A stretch of DNA of 64,000 bases from 2-02-FULL-55-14 sp964581115 (GTDB lineage: Bacteria > Bacteroidota > Ignavibacteria > UBA10030): NCBI GenBank assembly GCA_964581115.1, contig CAZOMY010000004.1, forward strand, positions 1 to 64,000. Reading direction: 5' to 3'. Below, in pieces: positions 27,763 through 36,608 of this stretch. The notes under the pieces are model-generated. The model saw only the letters and a program-made list of their open reading frames with translations, was not told the origin of the DNA and made no database searches. The position numbers and the translations under genes were made by a program. Each line of letters starts with the position of its first letter. The first letter of the stretch is position 1.

Positions 27763-29865
27763 ATGATGCGAACGACCCACGCTGTACGGCGATGGAGCGC
27801 TGTCGTGCCCGCGTTCCTTGCAGCCGCGCTCGCCCTGCAATGCATCGAACCGCCCCTCAGTCCAATCGCTCCGACCTGGCAAACGCAACTGAGCATTCCG
27901 CTGGCAGAGATCCAGCCGACGCTCGGTGAGGCGCTCTCCGATGCGCAGAACGTCCGCACCGACGCCAGCGGAGGATTCACCTTCGAAGACACGCAGTTCG
28001 GTCAGGCCGTCGGACTCGATACGCTGAAGGTCTCGCCGCAGCCGGCGGCCGAACAGGTATCGCTCGGACGCATCGAGATCGACGGATTCCCACCGCTCAG
28101 TGCGGGATTCACCGCGACCGACCTCGGTCTCACGGCAGGAGAATGGCCTCCCATTCCGTTCCCTTCGACGCCGGGCAGCCTTCCGTCGCTTGCCGTCGGT
28201 GATACCAACCTCTTTGCCTTCGCGGCCATCGACACCGGCTCGCTGACCTTGACGATCACCAACACCCTCCCGCTGGCTGTGACGTTCGCCGGTCCGATCA
28301 GGCTGAAGAACAACGTGCCCGGTATCGACACGAACGAAGTGGCGTCATTTCCGTTCGGGACGGTCGATTCGCTGAGCTCGAAGACCGTTACCTCGTCGTT
28401 GGCAGGACGGCTCGTGTGGGGGTTGCTCCGCACCGATGCCGTGAATGTGACCGTTGAGGGGCGGCCGGGTCCGTTCACGATTTCCGGCAGCGCCGGACTT
28501 CAGTTTGCATTCACTTCCACGAATCTGCGCGTCGACAGCGCACGCGCCGTCGTGCCGCCTCAGCAGGTGGTCTCGATCAGCGACTCCGTCATCGTGGTCG
28601 ACGACACGGTGTCCGTCACCGATGCGCGCTTCCGTCGTGGGACCTTCTCGGCGCGCATCGTCAACAACCTTGACGTTCAGGTCGGTGTGCGACTGAAGTT
28701 CGGCAACTTCAAGAGCTTGGTGAGCGGCGACACGATGAGTATTCTCCGAGTCATCGCCCCCCGTACGACGACTGTTTTTCCGTTCTCGCTCGACACGCTG
28801 CGCCTCGTCAATCCGACCCCCGACTTGCTTGGCACGCGAGTAAAATTCAGCGTGGGCATCGAGACGATCACGTCGGCGGGGGCGAAATCCACGATCGCTT
28901 CGGGCGATTTCGTCCGCGCCGAGTTCACTCCTCAGAACAGCTTCGTGATCCAGAGCATCACCGGAAAGATCAAGCCGACCACCATCGCGTTCAATTCCGG
29001 CGCGAGCGGCGTCGATATTGGCGAAGCGGCAGACAAGTTCGCCGGCCAGTTCACATTCGATTCGGTGCGGATCAACGTGGGACTCAGCATGAGCGGTGGC
29101 TACAAGGTGGGATACAGCCTCCGACTGGAGGCCCGTAATCGTCGGTTCAACAAAGTGGCCAGCATCGTTCTGCCTCCTCCGACGGGCTCGAGTGACACCG
29201 CGTTCACTCCGACGCCCGGTTCGTATGTCTCGATCCCGCTCGGAGATCCTGCGACCCTCAATGGGTTCCTGTCGAACTTCTTCCCGAACTTCCCCGACAC
29301 GTTCATCGTCCGCGGATCGGTGACCGTCAACCCGGGCTTCGAGGAGGCCACCGTCGCCGACACGGCCAAGCTGTATCAGCGGGTCCAGGTCTACTTCCCC
29401 CTCCGGCTGGCTCTGGCCGGAGGACGCATCGAGGACAAGATCGCTCTGGCCGAGGAGGCGAACTTCCCCACCGACTTTGCGAAGGCGATCAAGCAAACCT
29501 CGCTCGCCTTCAGCGTTGGGAACCGGATCCCGGCACAGCTGGGCTTCCAACTGAGATTGTTCCGCCGTCCGACTCCGACGACGGTCGACACGGTACTGAT
29601 GATACCGACCGACGGCAGCTTCCGAACGATCGGCGCGGCATCGGTCGATGCCGCCGGCAATGCAACGGCGGAGACTCCTTCGCACTTCAGCATCGGACTG
29701 ACAACCGCCGAAGTGGAGCAGTTCAACCAGGCCGACAGCATGCTCTTCCGATTCTTGTTGCAGACCTCGGGGTCCGGAACGCAGGTCGTTCGATTCCGCA
29801 CGTCGGATTACATCCGCGTGCGTCTGACGGGCAACATGACCTACATCGTTAACAATCAGAACTGA
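27763..29865 (+). CDS. Large surface or periplasmic lipoprotein, unknown family
   Basis: About 700 residues from ATG 27763 (the frame is open to 27655 but GAGG precedes the ATG pair at 27763). A signal peptide with VVPAFLAAALALQC suggests lipid attachment at that cysteine. The mature part is rich in Thr, Ser, Val and alternating hydrophobic residues, with repeated phrases such as PIRLKNN, VRLKFGN and FPLRLALAG, suggesting several beta-sandwich domains. I do not recognise a family. It is followed 13 bp later by a barrel gene, and the two probably work together at the outer membrane, as happens for many lipoprotein/barrel pairs. Confidence 0.65.
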   Translation: MMRTTHAVRRWSAVVPAFLAAALALQCIEPPLSPIAPTWQTQLSIPLAEIQPTLGEALSDAQNVRTDASGGFTFEDTQFGQAVGLDTLKVSPQPAAEQVSLGRIEIDGFPPLSAGFTATDLGLTAGEWPPIPFPSTPGSLPSLAVGDTNLFAFAAIDTGSLTLTITNTLPLAVTFAGPIRLKNNVPGIDTNEVASFPFGTVDSLSSKTVTSSLAGRLVWGLLRTDAVNVTVEGRPGPFTISGSAGLQFAFTSTNLRVDSARAVVPPQQVVSISDSVIVVDDTVSVTDARFRRGTFSARIVNNLDVQVGVRLKFGNFKSLVSGDTMSILRVIAPRTTTVFPFSLDTLRLVNPTPDLLGTRVKFSVGIETITSAGAKSTIASGDFVRAEFTPQNSFVIQSITGKIKPTTIAFNSGASGVDIGEAADKFAGQFTFDSVRINVGLSMSGGYKVGYSLRLEARNRRFNKVASIVLPPPTGSSDTAFTPTPGSYVSIPLGDPATLNGFLSNFFPNFPDTFIVRGSVTVNPGFEEATVADTAKLYQRVQVYFPLRLALAGGRIEDKIALAEEANFPTDFAKAIKQTSLAFSVGNRIPAQLGFQLRLFRRPTPTTVDTVLMIPTDGSFRTIGAASVDAAGNATAETPSHFSIGLTTAEVEQFNQADSMLFRFLLQTSGSGTQVVRFRTSDYIRVRLTGNMTYIVNNQN

Positions 29866-29878
29866 TCCGGAGACCGCC

Positions 29879-31312
29879 ATGAACGTCAAGCAGATCGTTG
29901 GTTTCGGTCGGCGCTCCGGACTCCGGAGTGCTCTCATCCTCGGCCTGGTCCCGTTCGCCGCGGGCGTCGCCCAGACGGGCGACCGCACGAACGTGCGCGG
30001 CGTCGGCATGGGCCGAACGATGAACGCCGCCGCCCGCGGGGTCGACGCCCTCGGCGTCAATCCGTCGCTCCTGGCCCTCCCCGACAATCGATTCATGGAA
30101 ATCGGGCTTCCCTCGGCCGGGCTTCACTTTCTATCGCAGTTCGTTTCGTACGACGTCTACAACAAATACTTCACCGGCGTCGAAACGACCTCTGGCGACC
30201 GCGTGGCGAAGGTACTGACCGACCAGGACAAGAAGGACCTGCTCAGCCTGCTGCCCGATGAAGGCGAGACCCGCTTCGCCATGGACGCTCGAGTGCTGTC
30301 GCTGAGCTTCCACCACGAGGTGATCGGCGGATTGGGATTCGGCATCACGGAACACGTCGGGATGAAGAACAACCTCGATAAGGACTTCTTCCGGCTGCCG
30401 TTTGAAGGTCTGCCGTCGGGTTCGACCTATGACCTGTCCGACACGCGGCAGGAGTTCTGGTGGTGGCGCGAGTACGCGCTTGCCTACGGAAGGGAAGTGC
30501 CGGCGTTCATTCCATTGACGAAACGCGTCTTCGTCGGCGCCGGATTCAAGATCGTCCGCGGTTACGGCGTCTTCGAGACCGTCAACTACCGGGGCATCGT
30601 GTCCAACCCGAGCTTCGACGTCAACCAGAATCGCTTCGAGGCGCTGTCGCAATTCCTCGTCCGAAGGTCGGGTGTCCAGGAGTTCAACTCTGACTCGGCC
30701 GACTTCACGCCCTTCCCCGATCCGGCGGGGAAGGGGGTCGGCTTCGACCTCGGTCTCTCGGCGGAGCTCAACTACGGCATCAGGGTTTCTGCGGCGGTCG
30801 TGAACATCGGTTCGATCGACTGGGATCAGAATCTCGTAGAAACCGTCGGAGCGGGGAGCATCACAATTTCGAATCCGCTCACGCAGCAGGGCAACGATTC
30901 GCTCCTGATCGCTCTGCGCGGTTCGAATCGTCCGGGGAAAGCCTTCTCCACGCCGCTGCCCACTCAGTTGCGCATCGGCGCAACGATGCGGTCCGACGAG
31001 GTCCCGTTCCTCAAATGGCTCCCCGGACGGCTGGCCCTGGCGATCGACTACACACAGGGATTCAACGAATCACTCGGGAATTCAACCCAGCCGCGATTCT
31101 CGCTGGGGACGGAGTATCGGATCATTCCGCTGATCCCGTTACGCACGGGCATCGCGTGGGGCGGAGGGGATTCTTTCCGGTGGGGTGCCGGGATCGGGCT
31201 GGACCTGTATTTCCTGAGCCTTGACCTGGCCACGGAAAACATCGGGGTCCTCACGTCGCTCGACAACTTCAGCATGTTCCAGTTCTCGGCGGGGCTCAAG
31301 ATCAAGATCTAG
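29879..31312 (+). CDS. Outer-membrane barrel protein, DUF5723-like
   Basis: A 477-residue protein with a signal peptide (about 1-32, ending VAQ) and the phrase RGVGMGRTMNAAARGVDALGVNPSLLAL (about 41-68), the hallmark opening of a family of Bacteroidota outer-membrane proteins resembling FadL and DUF5723. Amphipathic strands follow, ending in FSMFQFSAGLKIKI, a plausible final barrel strand. No cargo can be assigned. It forms the end of the envelope cluster beginning at 25.9 kb. Confidence 0.75.
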   Translation: MNVKQIVGFGRRSGLRSALILGLVPFAAGVAQTGDRTNVRGVGMGRTMNAAARGVDALGVNPSLLALPDNRFMEIGLPSAGLHFLSQFVSYDVYNKYFTGVETTSGDRVAKVLTDQDKKDLLSLLPDEGETRFAMDARVLSLSFHHEVIGGLGFGITEHVGMKNNLDKDFFRLPFEGLPSGSTYDLSDTRQEFWWWREYALAYGREVPAFIPLTKRVFVGAGFKIVRGYGVFETVNYRGIVSNPSFDVNQNRFEALSQFLVRRSGVQEFNSDSADFTPFPDPAGKGVGFDLGLSAELNYGIRVSAAVVNIGSIDWDQNLVETVGAGSITISNPLTQQGNDSLLIALRGSNRPGKAFSTPLPTQLRIGATMRSDEVPFLKWLPGRLALAIDYTQGFNESLGNSTQPRFSLGTEYRIIPLIPLRTGIAWGGGDSFRWGAGIGLDLYFLSLDLATENIGVLTSLDNFSMFQFSAGLKIKI

Positions 31313-31313
31313 C

Positions 31314-31362
31314 GCGCCACAGCGCGAAACAGCAAGCCGCAAACAGCAAACCGCCAAGTGTC
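31314..31362. repeat. Heptamer-period tract after the barrel gene
   Basis: Seven degenerate heptamers: GCGCCAC, AGCGCGA, AACAGCA, AGCCGCA, AACAGCA, AACCGCC, AAGTGTC. It begins immediately at the stop codon of the upstream gene. Confidence 0.6.
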
Positions 31363-31407
31363 CTGGGCCGATCGAAGCCCGGGGCGCTTGGCGGTTCTGC
31401 TTCCATG

Positions 31408-31497
31408 AGAAGATGAGCCACAAAGGACACAAAGAGCACAAAAGGATGTGATCACAGATCTCTGTCCTCTTTGTGATCTCCGTGGCTACATCTTCGT
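31408..31497. repeat. Inverted pair of CACAAAGGA-like repeats
   Basis: The left arm (31408-31443) carries GAAGATGAGCCACAAAGGA followed by CACAAAGAGCACAAAAGG; the right arm (31462-31497) is, on the minus strand, GAAGATGTAGCCACGGAGAT followed by CACAAAGAGGACAGAG. The arms are inverted imperfect copies about 20 bp apart, able to fold into a long hairpin between the convergent barrel and rpoN genes. Single copies occur at 5.1 and 59.3 kb. Confidence 0.75.
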
Positions 31498-31509
31498 TCG
31501 GTGTGTCAC

Positions 31510-32946
31510 CTAGATCTTCACCCGCAGGCGCGCGATGGGGATACCGAGAGCTTCACGGTACTTGGCCACAGTGCGGCGGGCGATGTGGATCCCCTCGCCG
31601 TTGAGGATCTTGCCGATGGCGTCGTCGTTGAGAGGATTCTTCGGGTCCTCGGCTTCGATGAGCTCGCGAATGCGCTGCTTGACGGTCGAATTCGAGACAT
31701 CCTCGCCCGATTCGGAGGACAGGCCCGACGTGAAGAAGTGGCGCAACGGGAAGACGCCCCACTCGGTCTGCACATACTTGCTGTTCACGACACGGCTGAT
31801 GGTCGAGATATCGACCCCCACCACTTCCGCCACGTCCTTATAGATCATCGGCTTCAACACCTCACCATCTTCGAACCACTGCCGTTGCCGCTCGACGATC
31901 GCCCGCATGACGCGGAGGAGCGTCTCGCGACGCTGATGGATCGACGCGATGAACCATTTGGCCGCCTCGAACTTCTTTCGGACAAAGTCTTTGGCGTCCT
32001 GAGGGACCTTCTTGCCTTTCGGCGCGACCAGTTGCTTGTAGGCGTTGTTGATGCGGAGCGGAGGGATGTTGCGGTCGTTGAGCAGGACGAGGAAGTCGCC
32101 GCGATCCTTGGTGACGATGAAATCAGGCGTGACGTAGTTCTCCTGCGCACTGAACTCTCCTTCGCCGGGCTTGGGGTTCAGGTGCTGAATGATCTCGATG
32201 GCCTTCTTCAGCGTCTCGGAGGTGACGTGGAGGTGCTTGAGGAGGACGTCGAACCGTTTTTGTCGGAAATCTTCGAAGTGTTCCGTGACGAGCCGGAGGG
32301 CCAACTCACGGAGGGCCGGAGGGAAGTTGCCCGCATGCAGCTGAGCGGCCAGGCATTCGGGTAGGTCGCGCGCGGCGACGCCGAGAGGTTCGAGTCTGTG
32401 GATCAGCGTGAGAACGCGCTCCGCCTTCTCGAGCGTGAGCGAAAGGTTGAACGACAGGTTCAGATCCTGAACGATCAGGCCCAGGTCCCGCCGGAGATAG
32501 CCGTCTTCGTCGACGTTCCCGAGGATCTCTTCCGCGATAAGCTCGTCGTCGTGATCGACGTCGAGCATCCGGAACTGGGTCATGATGCGTTCGGTAAGGG
32601 GGACGCTGGCCGGCAACGGGGCTTCGTAGTCATCCTCGTCGTCGCGGGGTGCTGACTCGGGGGATTTGTAGCCTGCGTTGTCGTCGTGCAGGTAATCGTC
32701 AAGCGTGTACCGATCGTCGTCCCGCTCGTCGCGCTCACCTTCGACCTGTTCCGACGACGCCTCGGGGGCCTCTTGGTCCTGGGTCAGTTCCAGGTCGTCG
32801 CCCAGCTCGAGCATCGGATTCTGCTCAAGCTCAAGCTTCACGCGTTGCTCAAGCGACAACGTCGGCAACTGCAGCAGCTTCAGGTATTGAACCTGCTGCG
32901 GTGTGAGCTTCAGACCGAGTTTCAGTTGTTGTTGGAGCGACAGCAT
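31510..32946 (-). CDS. rpoN: RNA polymerase sigma-54 factor
   Basis: A 478-residue sigma-54. The N-terminal Gln/Leu-rich activator-response region (QQQLKLGLKLTPQQVQYLKL, then LELEQNPMLE) is followed by an acidic linker, the core-binding region, a helix-turn-helix region and the invariant RpoN box ARRTVAKYRE (456-465). It requires AAA+ enhancer-binding activators, none of which is in this window, and I found no convincing GG/GC -24/-12 promoter in the intergenic regions. The start follows the DUF3109 stop by 3 bp. Confidence 0.97.
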   Translation of the reverse strand: MLSLQQQLKLGLKLTPQQVQYLKLLQLPTLSLEQRVKLELEQNPMLELGDDLELTQDQEAPEASSEQVEGERDERDDDRYTLDDYLHDDNAGYKSPESAPRDDEDDYEAPLPASVPLTERIMTQFRMLDVDHDDELIAEEILGNVDEDGYLRRDLGLIVQDLNLSFNLSLTLEKAERVLTLIHRLEPLGVAARDLPECLAAQLHAGNFPPALRELALRLVTEHFEDFRQKRFDVLLKHLHVTSETLKKAIEIIQHLNPKPGEGEFSAQENYVTPDFIVTKDRGDFLVLLNDRNIPPLRINNAYKQLVAPKGKKVPQDAKDFVRKKFEAAKWFIASIHQRRETLLRVMRAIVERQRQWFEDGEVLKPMIYKDVAEVVGVDISTISRVVNSKYVQTEWGVFPLRHFFTSGLSSESGEDVSNSTVKQRIRELIEAEDPKNPLNDDAIGKILNGEGIHIARRTVAKYREALGIPIARLRVKI

Positions 32947-32949
32947 CGC

Positions 32950-33525
32950 TTACCGTCGAGTCGGCCCTTCCCTCGCCGCTTCGCTCACGGCCTCCGACCA
33001 TGCACGGCCGTACGCCCGTTCGAGCGCTACTCGCAAAAAGTCGGTCAATCGGATGTTCTCCCGCTCTCCGCGCAGCCGACCGCCGTGGCAGATCGGCACT
33101 TCTTCATACCGGACGCGCTCCGGGATCCCCGGATCGATACGGATCGGGTAGAGATGGCACGAGACGGGCTTCTGCCACGAAAAGCGTCCCTCCCGATAGA
33201 GCCGTTCGATCGAGCAGAAGGCGGTACCACCGTCGTCGAACACGAACACGCAGGCGGCGCCGTCGACGCACACCGTCGTCCGATCGCCGACGGGTCCTTC
33301 AAGCGGACCGCGATCATCGAGGACCTCGAGGTGCCGTGCCGATAACAGGGGCCGAACGGCCTCAGCGGCCCGGAGCATCATGCCGACTTCTTCCTCCCGA
33401 ACCGGCGCGCCCAAGCCGCCGGGGACCGTGCAGCAAGCTCCACGGCAGGCCTGTAGGTCGCAGGCGAACAACGTCGTGAGGACCCTCGGATCGAGTGAGA
33501 CACCGCCAATTTCCACGTACGCCAT
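32950..33525 (-). CDS. DUF3109 family cysteine-rich protein
   Basis: A 191-residue protein (start ATG 33525; the open frame continues much further but is antisense to another gene). The N-terminal cysteine cluster FACDLQACRGACCTVPGG (C22, C27, C31, C32) and later Cys residues (CVDGAACVF, FCSIE, VSCHLYPIR, ICHGG) recall the YkgJ-type metal or Fe-S binding family to which DUF3109 is related. Function unknown. It is cotranscribed with rpoN. Confidence 0.85.
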   Translation of the reverse strand: MAYVEIGGVSLDPRVLTTLFACDLQACRGACCTVPGGLGAPVREEEVGMMLRAAEAVRPLLSARHLEVLDDRGPLEGPVGDRTTVCVDGAACVFVFDDGGTAFCSIERLYREGRFSWQKPVSCHLYPIRIDPGIPERVRYEEVPICHGGRLRGERENIRLTDFLRVALERAYGRAWSEAVSEAAREGPTRR

Positions 33526-33531
33526 GATCAA

Positions 33532-33559
33532 AGTATACTGAAAAATGCACGTGAAACAA
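33532..33559 (-). promoter_or_regulatory. Candidate leaderless promoter of DUF3109-rpoN
   Basis: On the minus strand TTG, 19 nt, TATACT followed by TTG. The hexamer begins exactly 12 nt before the ATG at 33525, predicting transcription to start at the start codon itself. No Shine-Dalgarno sequence precedes the gene. Confidence 0.5.
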
Positions 33560-33693
33560 ACGGCGTGCCAGAGCTCTCTTCGAGTGCTCTGAACAGCTGA
33601 TCGTGTGTCTGCCCCTCTCCAGTCTCGATCGTCCACCAACCTTTCACGCCCCAGGTTAGTCCTAGGTTTATCGTGCATCGTGGAGGATGGTCT

Positions 33694-36345
33694 ATGGCTC
33701 GCGGTTGGTGGAGATCGCTGATCGTTGGAATCGCATGCCTGCAGGTTGGTGCGCTGGCCCAGGAACGTCCGGTCGTACGGGCTGTCAGGTCGGAAGCGCC
33801 AATGTCGATCGACGGTATCCTCGAGGAGGCCGTTTGGCGCGGAGAGGGATTCTCGGCGTTCCGCCAGCGAGAGCCCGATCAGGGATCGGCTCCGACGGAG
33901 CGAACGGAGGTCTGGGTAGCGTATGATGAGGCGGCGCTGTACATCGCAGCCCGGTTGCACGATTCGAAACCGGACTCTATCCACCGGCGACTCGGACGCC
34001 GCGACGAATTCATCGACACCGATCTCTTCACGGTGTACGTCGATGGATATCGAGACCGTCAAAGCGGCAACTACTTCATGGTGAGTGCCGCCGGCGTTCA
34101 ACACGACGGCGTGCTGTACAATGACGACTGGGACGATACCAGCTGGGACGGAGTGTGGGAATCGGGGACGTCGAATGACGGTGGCGGCTGGACGGCGGAG
34201 ATCCGCATCCCGTATTCGCAGCTGCGATTTCACGACGGCGCCGACCAGGTCTGGGGCGTCAACTTCCGGCGATCGCTCGCCCGACGGAATGAGGACGACT
34301 ATCTCGCTTACACGCCGAGGAACGAAAGCGGCTTCGTGTCGCGGTTCGGCGATCTGATCGGTCTGGCCGGCATTACGCCTCCGGCAAGACTCTCGTTCCT
34401 TCCGTACATGACGACGAAGGCTGAATTGACTCCAGCGGTCAACGGAAATCCGTTCAACGACGGTTCGCGCGTACTGCCAGGCGTCGGTCTGGATCTGCAG
34501 GCTGGTTTCGGAAGCAATCTCACACTCAACACGACGATCAATCCCGATTTCGGACAGGTCGAGGTGGATCCGGCCGTGATCAATTTGAGCGACGTCGAGA
34601 CCTACTTTCAGGAGAAGCGCCCGTTCTTCGTTGAAGGCGCCAACACCTTCGACTTCGGCTACGGAGGTTCGAACAACTATTGGGGGTTCAATTGGGGGAA
34701 CCCGACGATCTTCTACAGCCGTCGCATCGGCCGGACGCCGCAAGGCTCCCTTCCGTCGTACGACTTCGCCGACGCCCCCCAGGGAACCCACATCCTCGGC
34801 GCGGCGAAGCTGACGGGTCGGCTGGATGACCAGACGACCTTTGGACTGATCCAGGCGATCACCAACCGCGAGTTCACACGCGTCCAGATCGCCGGCGTTC
34901 GGAGTCGCGTCGAAGTGGAACCCATGACATACTATGGGATTGTGCGGACGCAGCGAACGATCGACGACCGGCGGTATGGCGTCGGCGTGATCGGAACGGC
35001 GACCAGGCGGTTTTTCGACGATCCCGCACTGATCGATCAGATTAACCGGGAGGCATTTGTGGGAGGCGTCGACGGATGGGCCTTCCTCGACGGTGATCGG
35101 ACCTACGTCGTGACGGGAATGGTGACCGGTTCGCTGGTGCGGGGTTCGGGCAACCGTCTGCTCGCGCTCCAGCGGAGCCCGTCGCACTACTTCCAGCGTC
35201 CGGACTTGGCGCACATTCAGCTCGACTCCACGGCCACATCGATGACCGGATCGGCGGGGCGTTTCACGATCAACAAACAGAAGGGCGCGGTCGAGTTGAA
35301 CGCGGCATTCGGATTCATCAGCCCCGGCTACGAGATCAACGACCTGGGCTATCAATTCCGAACGGACTACATGAATGCCCACGTCGTGACAGGATATCGG
35401 TGGATGGAGCCGACCTCGTGGTATCGTTCATTGCAGCTGCGCGTGTCGCACTTTCGATCTTGGGATTTTGGAGGCAACCTGACCTGGGCCGGATATTGGA
35501 CCAATGTTCGGACGATCTACCCGAACTACTGGGGGAGCTATTTCGGTGCAGTCTACAATCCGTCGACCTTCAATCAGCGACGCACGCGAGGAGGACCGTT
35601 GACGGTCAATCCTCCGGGGGTGGAGACGTTCTGCGGGATCTGGACCGACTCACGACAATCCGTCGTCGGCGAGCTGAATGCGTTCCGATACTTTGGCGGA
35701 GGGCAGGACAGCTGGAGCATCGATCCTTTCGTCGAGATCAAGCCGAGCTCCGGCCTGACGTTGCGCGTGGGTCCATCATACGGAGAGTCTCGGTCACAAG
35801 CGCAGTGGGTGGGATCCTACGAAGATCCGACGGCGGCGCTCACGTACGGGCGACAATATGCGGTGGCGGACTTCCATCAACGGACACTGTCGGCGAACCT
35901 GCGGGTCAACTGGATCGCGTCGCCGGTGCTCAGCTTGCAGGTGTTCGTGCAACCGTTGATCTCGTCGGGAGCATACACCAACTTCAAACGGTTGGCGCGA
36001 GCACGGTCGTTCGAGTTCGAGTCGTATGGGAGCGGTTCTTCGCTGATCGAGCGCCGCATTGCCGGCGACGGCGCGATCTCGTACGACGTGGATGCCGACG
36101 GGCCCGGTCCGGCGCCCCTGTACAGCTTCGCAAACCCGGACTTCAATTTCAGGTCCATCCGCGGGAACGCCGTGGTGCGGTGGGAATTCAGACCCGGGTC
36201 GACGGTTTATCTCGTCTGGACGCAGAGTCGCAGCGACGTCGAATCGATCGGAGAATTCCAGTTCCGCCGTTCACTCGACCGGCTGATCACGGCGAAGCCG
36301 GACAACATCTTCCTCCTCAAGTTCACGTACTGGTGGAGCGTCTAA
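33694..36345 (+). CDS. DUF5916 outer-membrane-associated protein with N-terminal carbohydrate-binding domain
   Basis: About 883 residues from ATG 33694, preceded by GGAGG (an in-frame GTG lies 7 codons upstream). Signal peptide to about residue 23 (LVGALAQ). Residues about 35-215 form a CBM9-like domain (PMSIDGILEEAVWR, EVWVAYDEAALYIAARL), then the DUF5916 region with TTINPDFGQVEVDPAVINLSD and ETYFQEKRPFFVEGANTF, followed by a strand-rich C-terminus ending in NIFLLKFTYWWSV, typical of a barrel. The family is common in Bacteroidota and often called a hydrolase or TonB-dependent-like protein; no catalytic residues are established. It is monocistronic. Confidence 0.88.
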   Translation: MARGWWRSLIVGIACLQVGALAQERPVVRAVRSEAPMSIDGILEEAVWRGEGFSAFRQREPDQGSAPTERTEVWVAYDEAALYIAARLHDSKPDSIHRRLGRRDEFIDTDLFTVYVDGYRDRQSGNYFMVSAAGVQHDGVLYNDDWDDTSWDGVWESGTSNDGGGWTAEIRIPYSQLRFHDGADQVWGVNFRRSLARRNEDDYLAYTPRNESGFVSRFGDLIGLAGITPPARLSFLPYMTTKAELTPAVNGNPFNDGSRVLPGVGLDLQAGFGSNLTLNTTINPDFGQVEVDPAVINLSDVETYFQEKRPFFVEGANTFDFGYGGSNNYWGFNWGNPTIFYSRRIGRTPQGSLPSYDFADAPQGTHILGAAKLTGRLDDQTTFGLIQAITNREFTRVQIAGVRSRVEVEPMTYYGIVRTQRTIDDRRYGVGVIGTATRRFFDDPALIDQINREAFVGGVDGWAFLDGDRTYVVTGMVTGSLVRGSGNRLLALQRSPSHYFQRPDLAHIQLDSTATSMTGSAGRFTINKQKGAVELNAAFGFISPGYEINDLGYQFRTDYMNAHVVTGYRWMEPTSWYRSLQLRVSHFRSWDFGGNLTWAGYWTNVRTIYPNYWGSYFGAVYNPSTFNQRRTRGGPLTVNPPGVETFCGIWTDSRQSVVGELNAFRYFGGGQDSWSIDPFVEIKPSSGLTLRVGPSYGESRSQAQWVGSYEDPTAALTYGRQYAVADFHQRTLSANLRVNWIASPVLSLQVFVQPLISSGAYTNFKRLARARSFEFESYGSGSSLIERRIAGDGAISYDVDADGPGPAPLYSFANPDFNFRSIRGNAVVRWEFRPGSTVYLVWTQSRSDVESIGEFQFRRSLDRLITAKPDNIFLLKFTYWWSV

Positions 36346-36393
36346 TGGGCGCGGCAGCAGGCGTGTAACAATCAGTCGGCGAGCAGCGACTCT

Positions 36394-36584
36394 CGTCATT
36401 CCGAACGGTGCCCCCTTGTTGTCTGAAATCGTTTCGGAAGTGACCGATCCGGAATCTCGCTTGGAGGGAACGACGTCTGCCAAGAGATGAGATTTCGAAT
36501 CCGGCTTTCGAGGGAAGTTCTTGGGCACAGCGCCGGCCTGCCTGACGTCTTATCGACGGCAGGGCAGGCAGGTTCGGAATGACG
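36394..36584. repeat. 191-bp palindromic element with 13-bp terminal inverted repeats
   Basis: CGTCATTCCGAAC at 36394-36406 is the perfect reverse complement of GTTCGGAATGACG at 36572-36584. Inside are a second imperfect hairpin (36449-36497, CGGAATCTCGCTTGG against CCAAGAGATGAGATTTCG) and a third (CCTGCCTG 36537-36544 against CAGGCAGG 36565-36572). There is no ORF and no clear target-site duplication. It lies between the convergent DUF5916 and dprA genes and has the build of a non-autonomous MITE or REP-like unit; it accounts for most of the 263-bp gap. Confidence 0.75.
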
Positions 36585-36608
36585 CAAAGGGTTGGCTTGT
36601 CATCGCTC

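Noticed and set aside
28345..30096. 583-residue minus-strand open frame
   Set aside because: Antisense to the lipoprotein and the barrel gene; Arg/His/Asp-rich shadow of GC-rich codons, no recognisable domain.
33526..35382. Upstream two-thirds of a very long minus-strand open frame (32950-35382)
   Set aside because: It is antisense to the well-supported DUF5916 gene and has an arginine-rich composition without domains. Only the last 191 residues, from ATG 33525, form a real DUF3109 gene.
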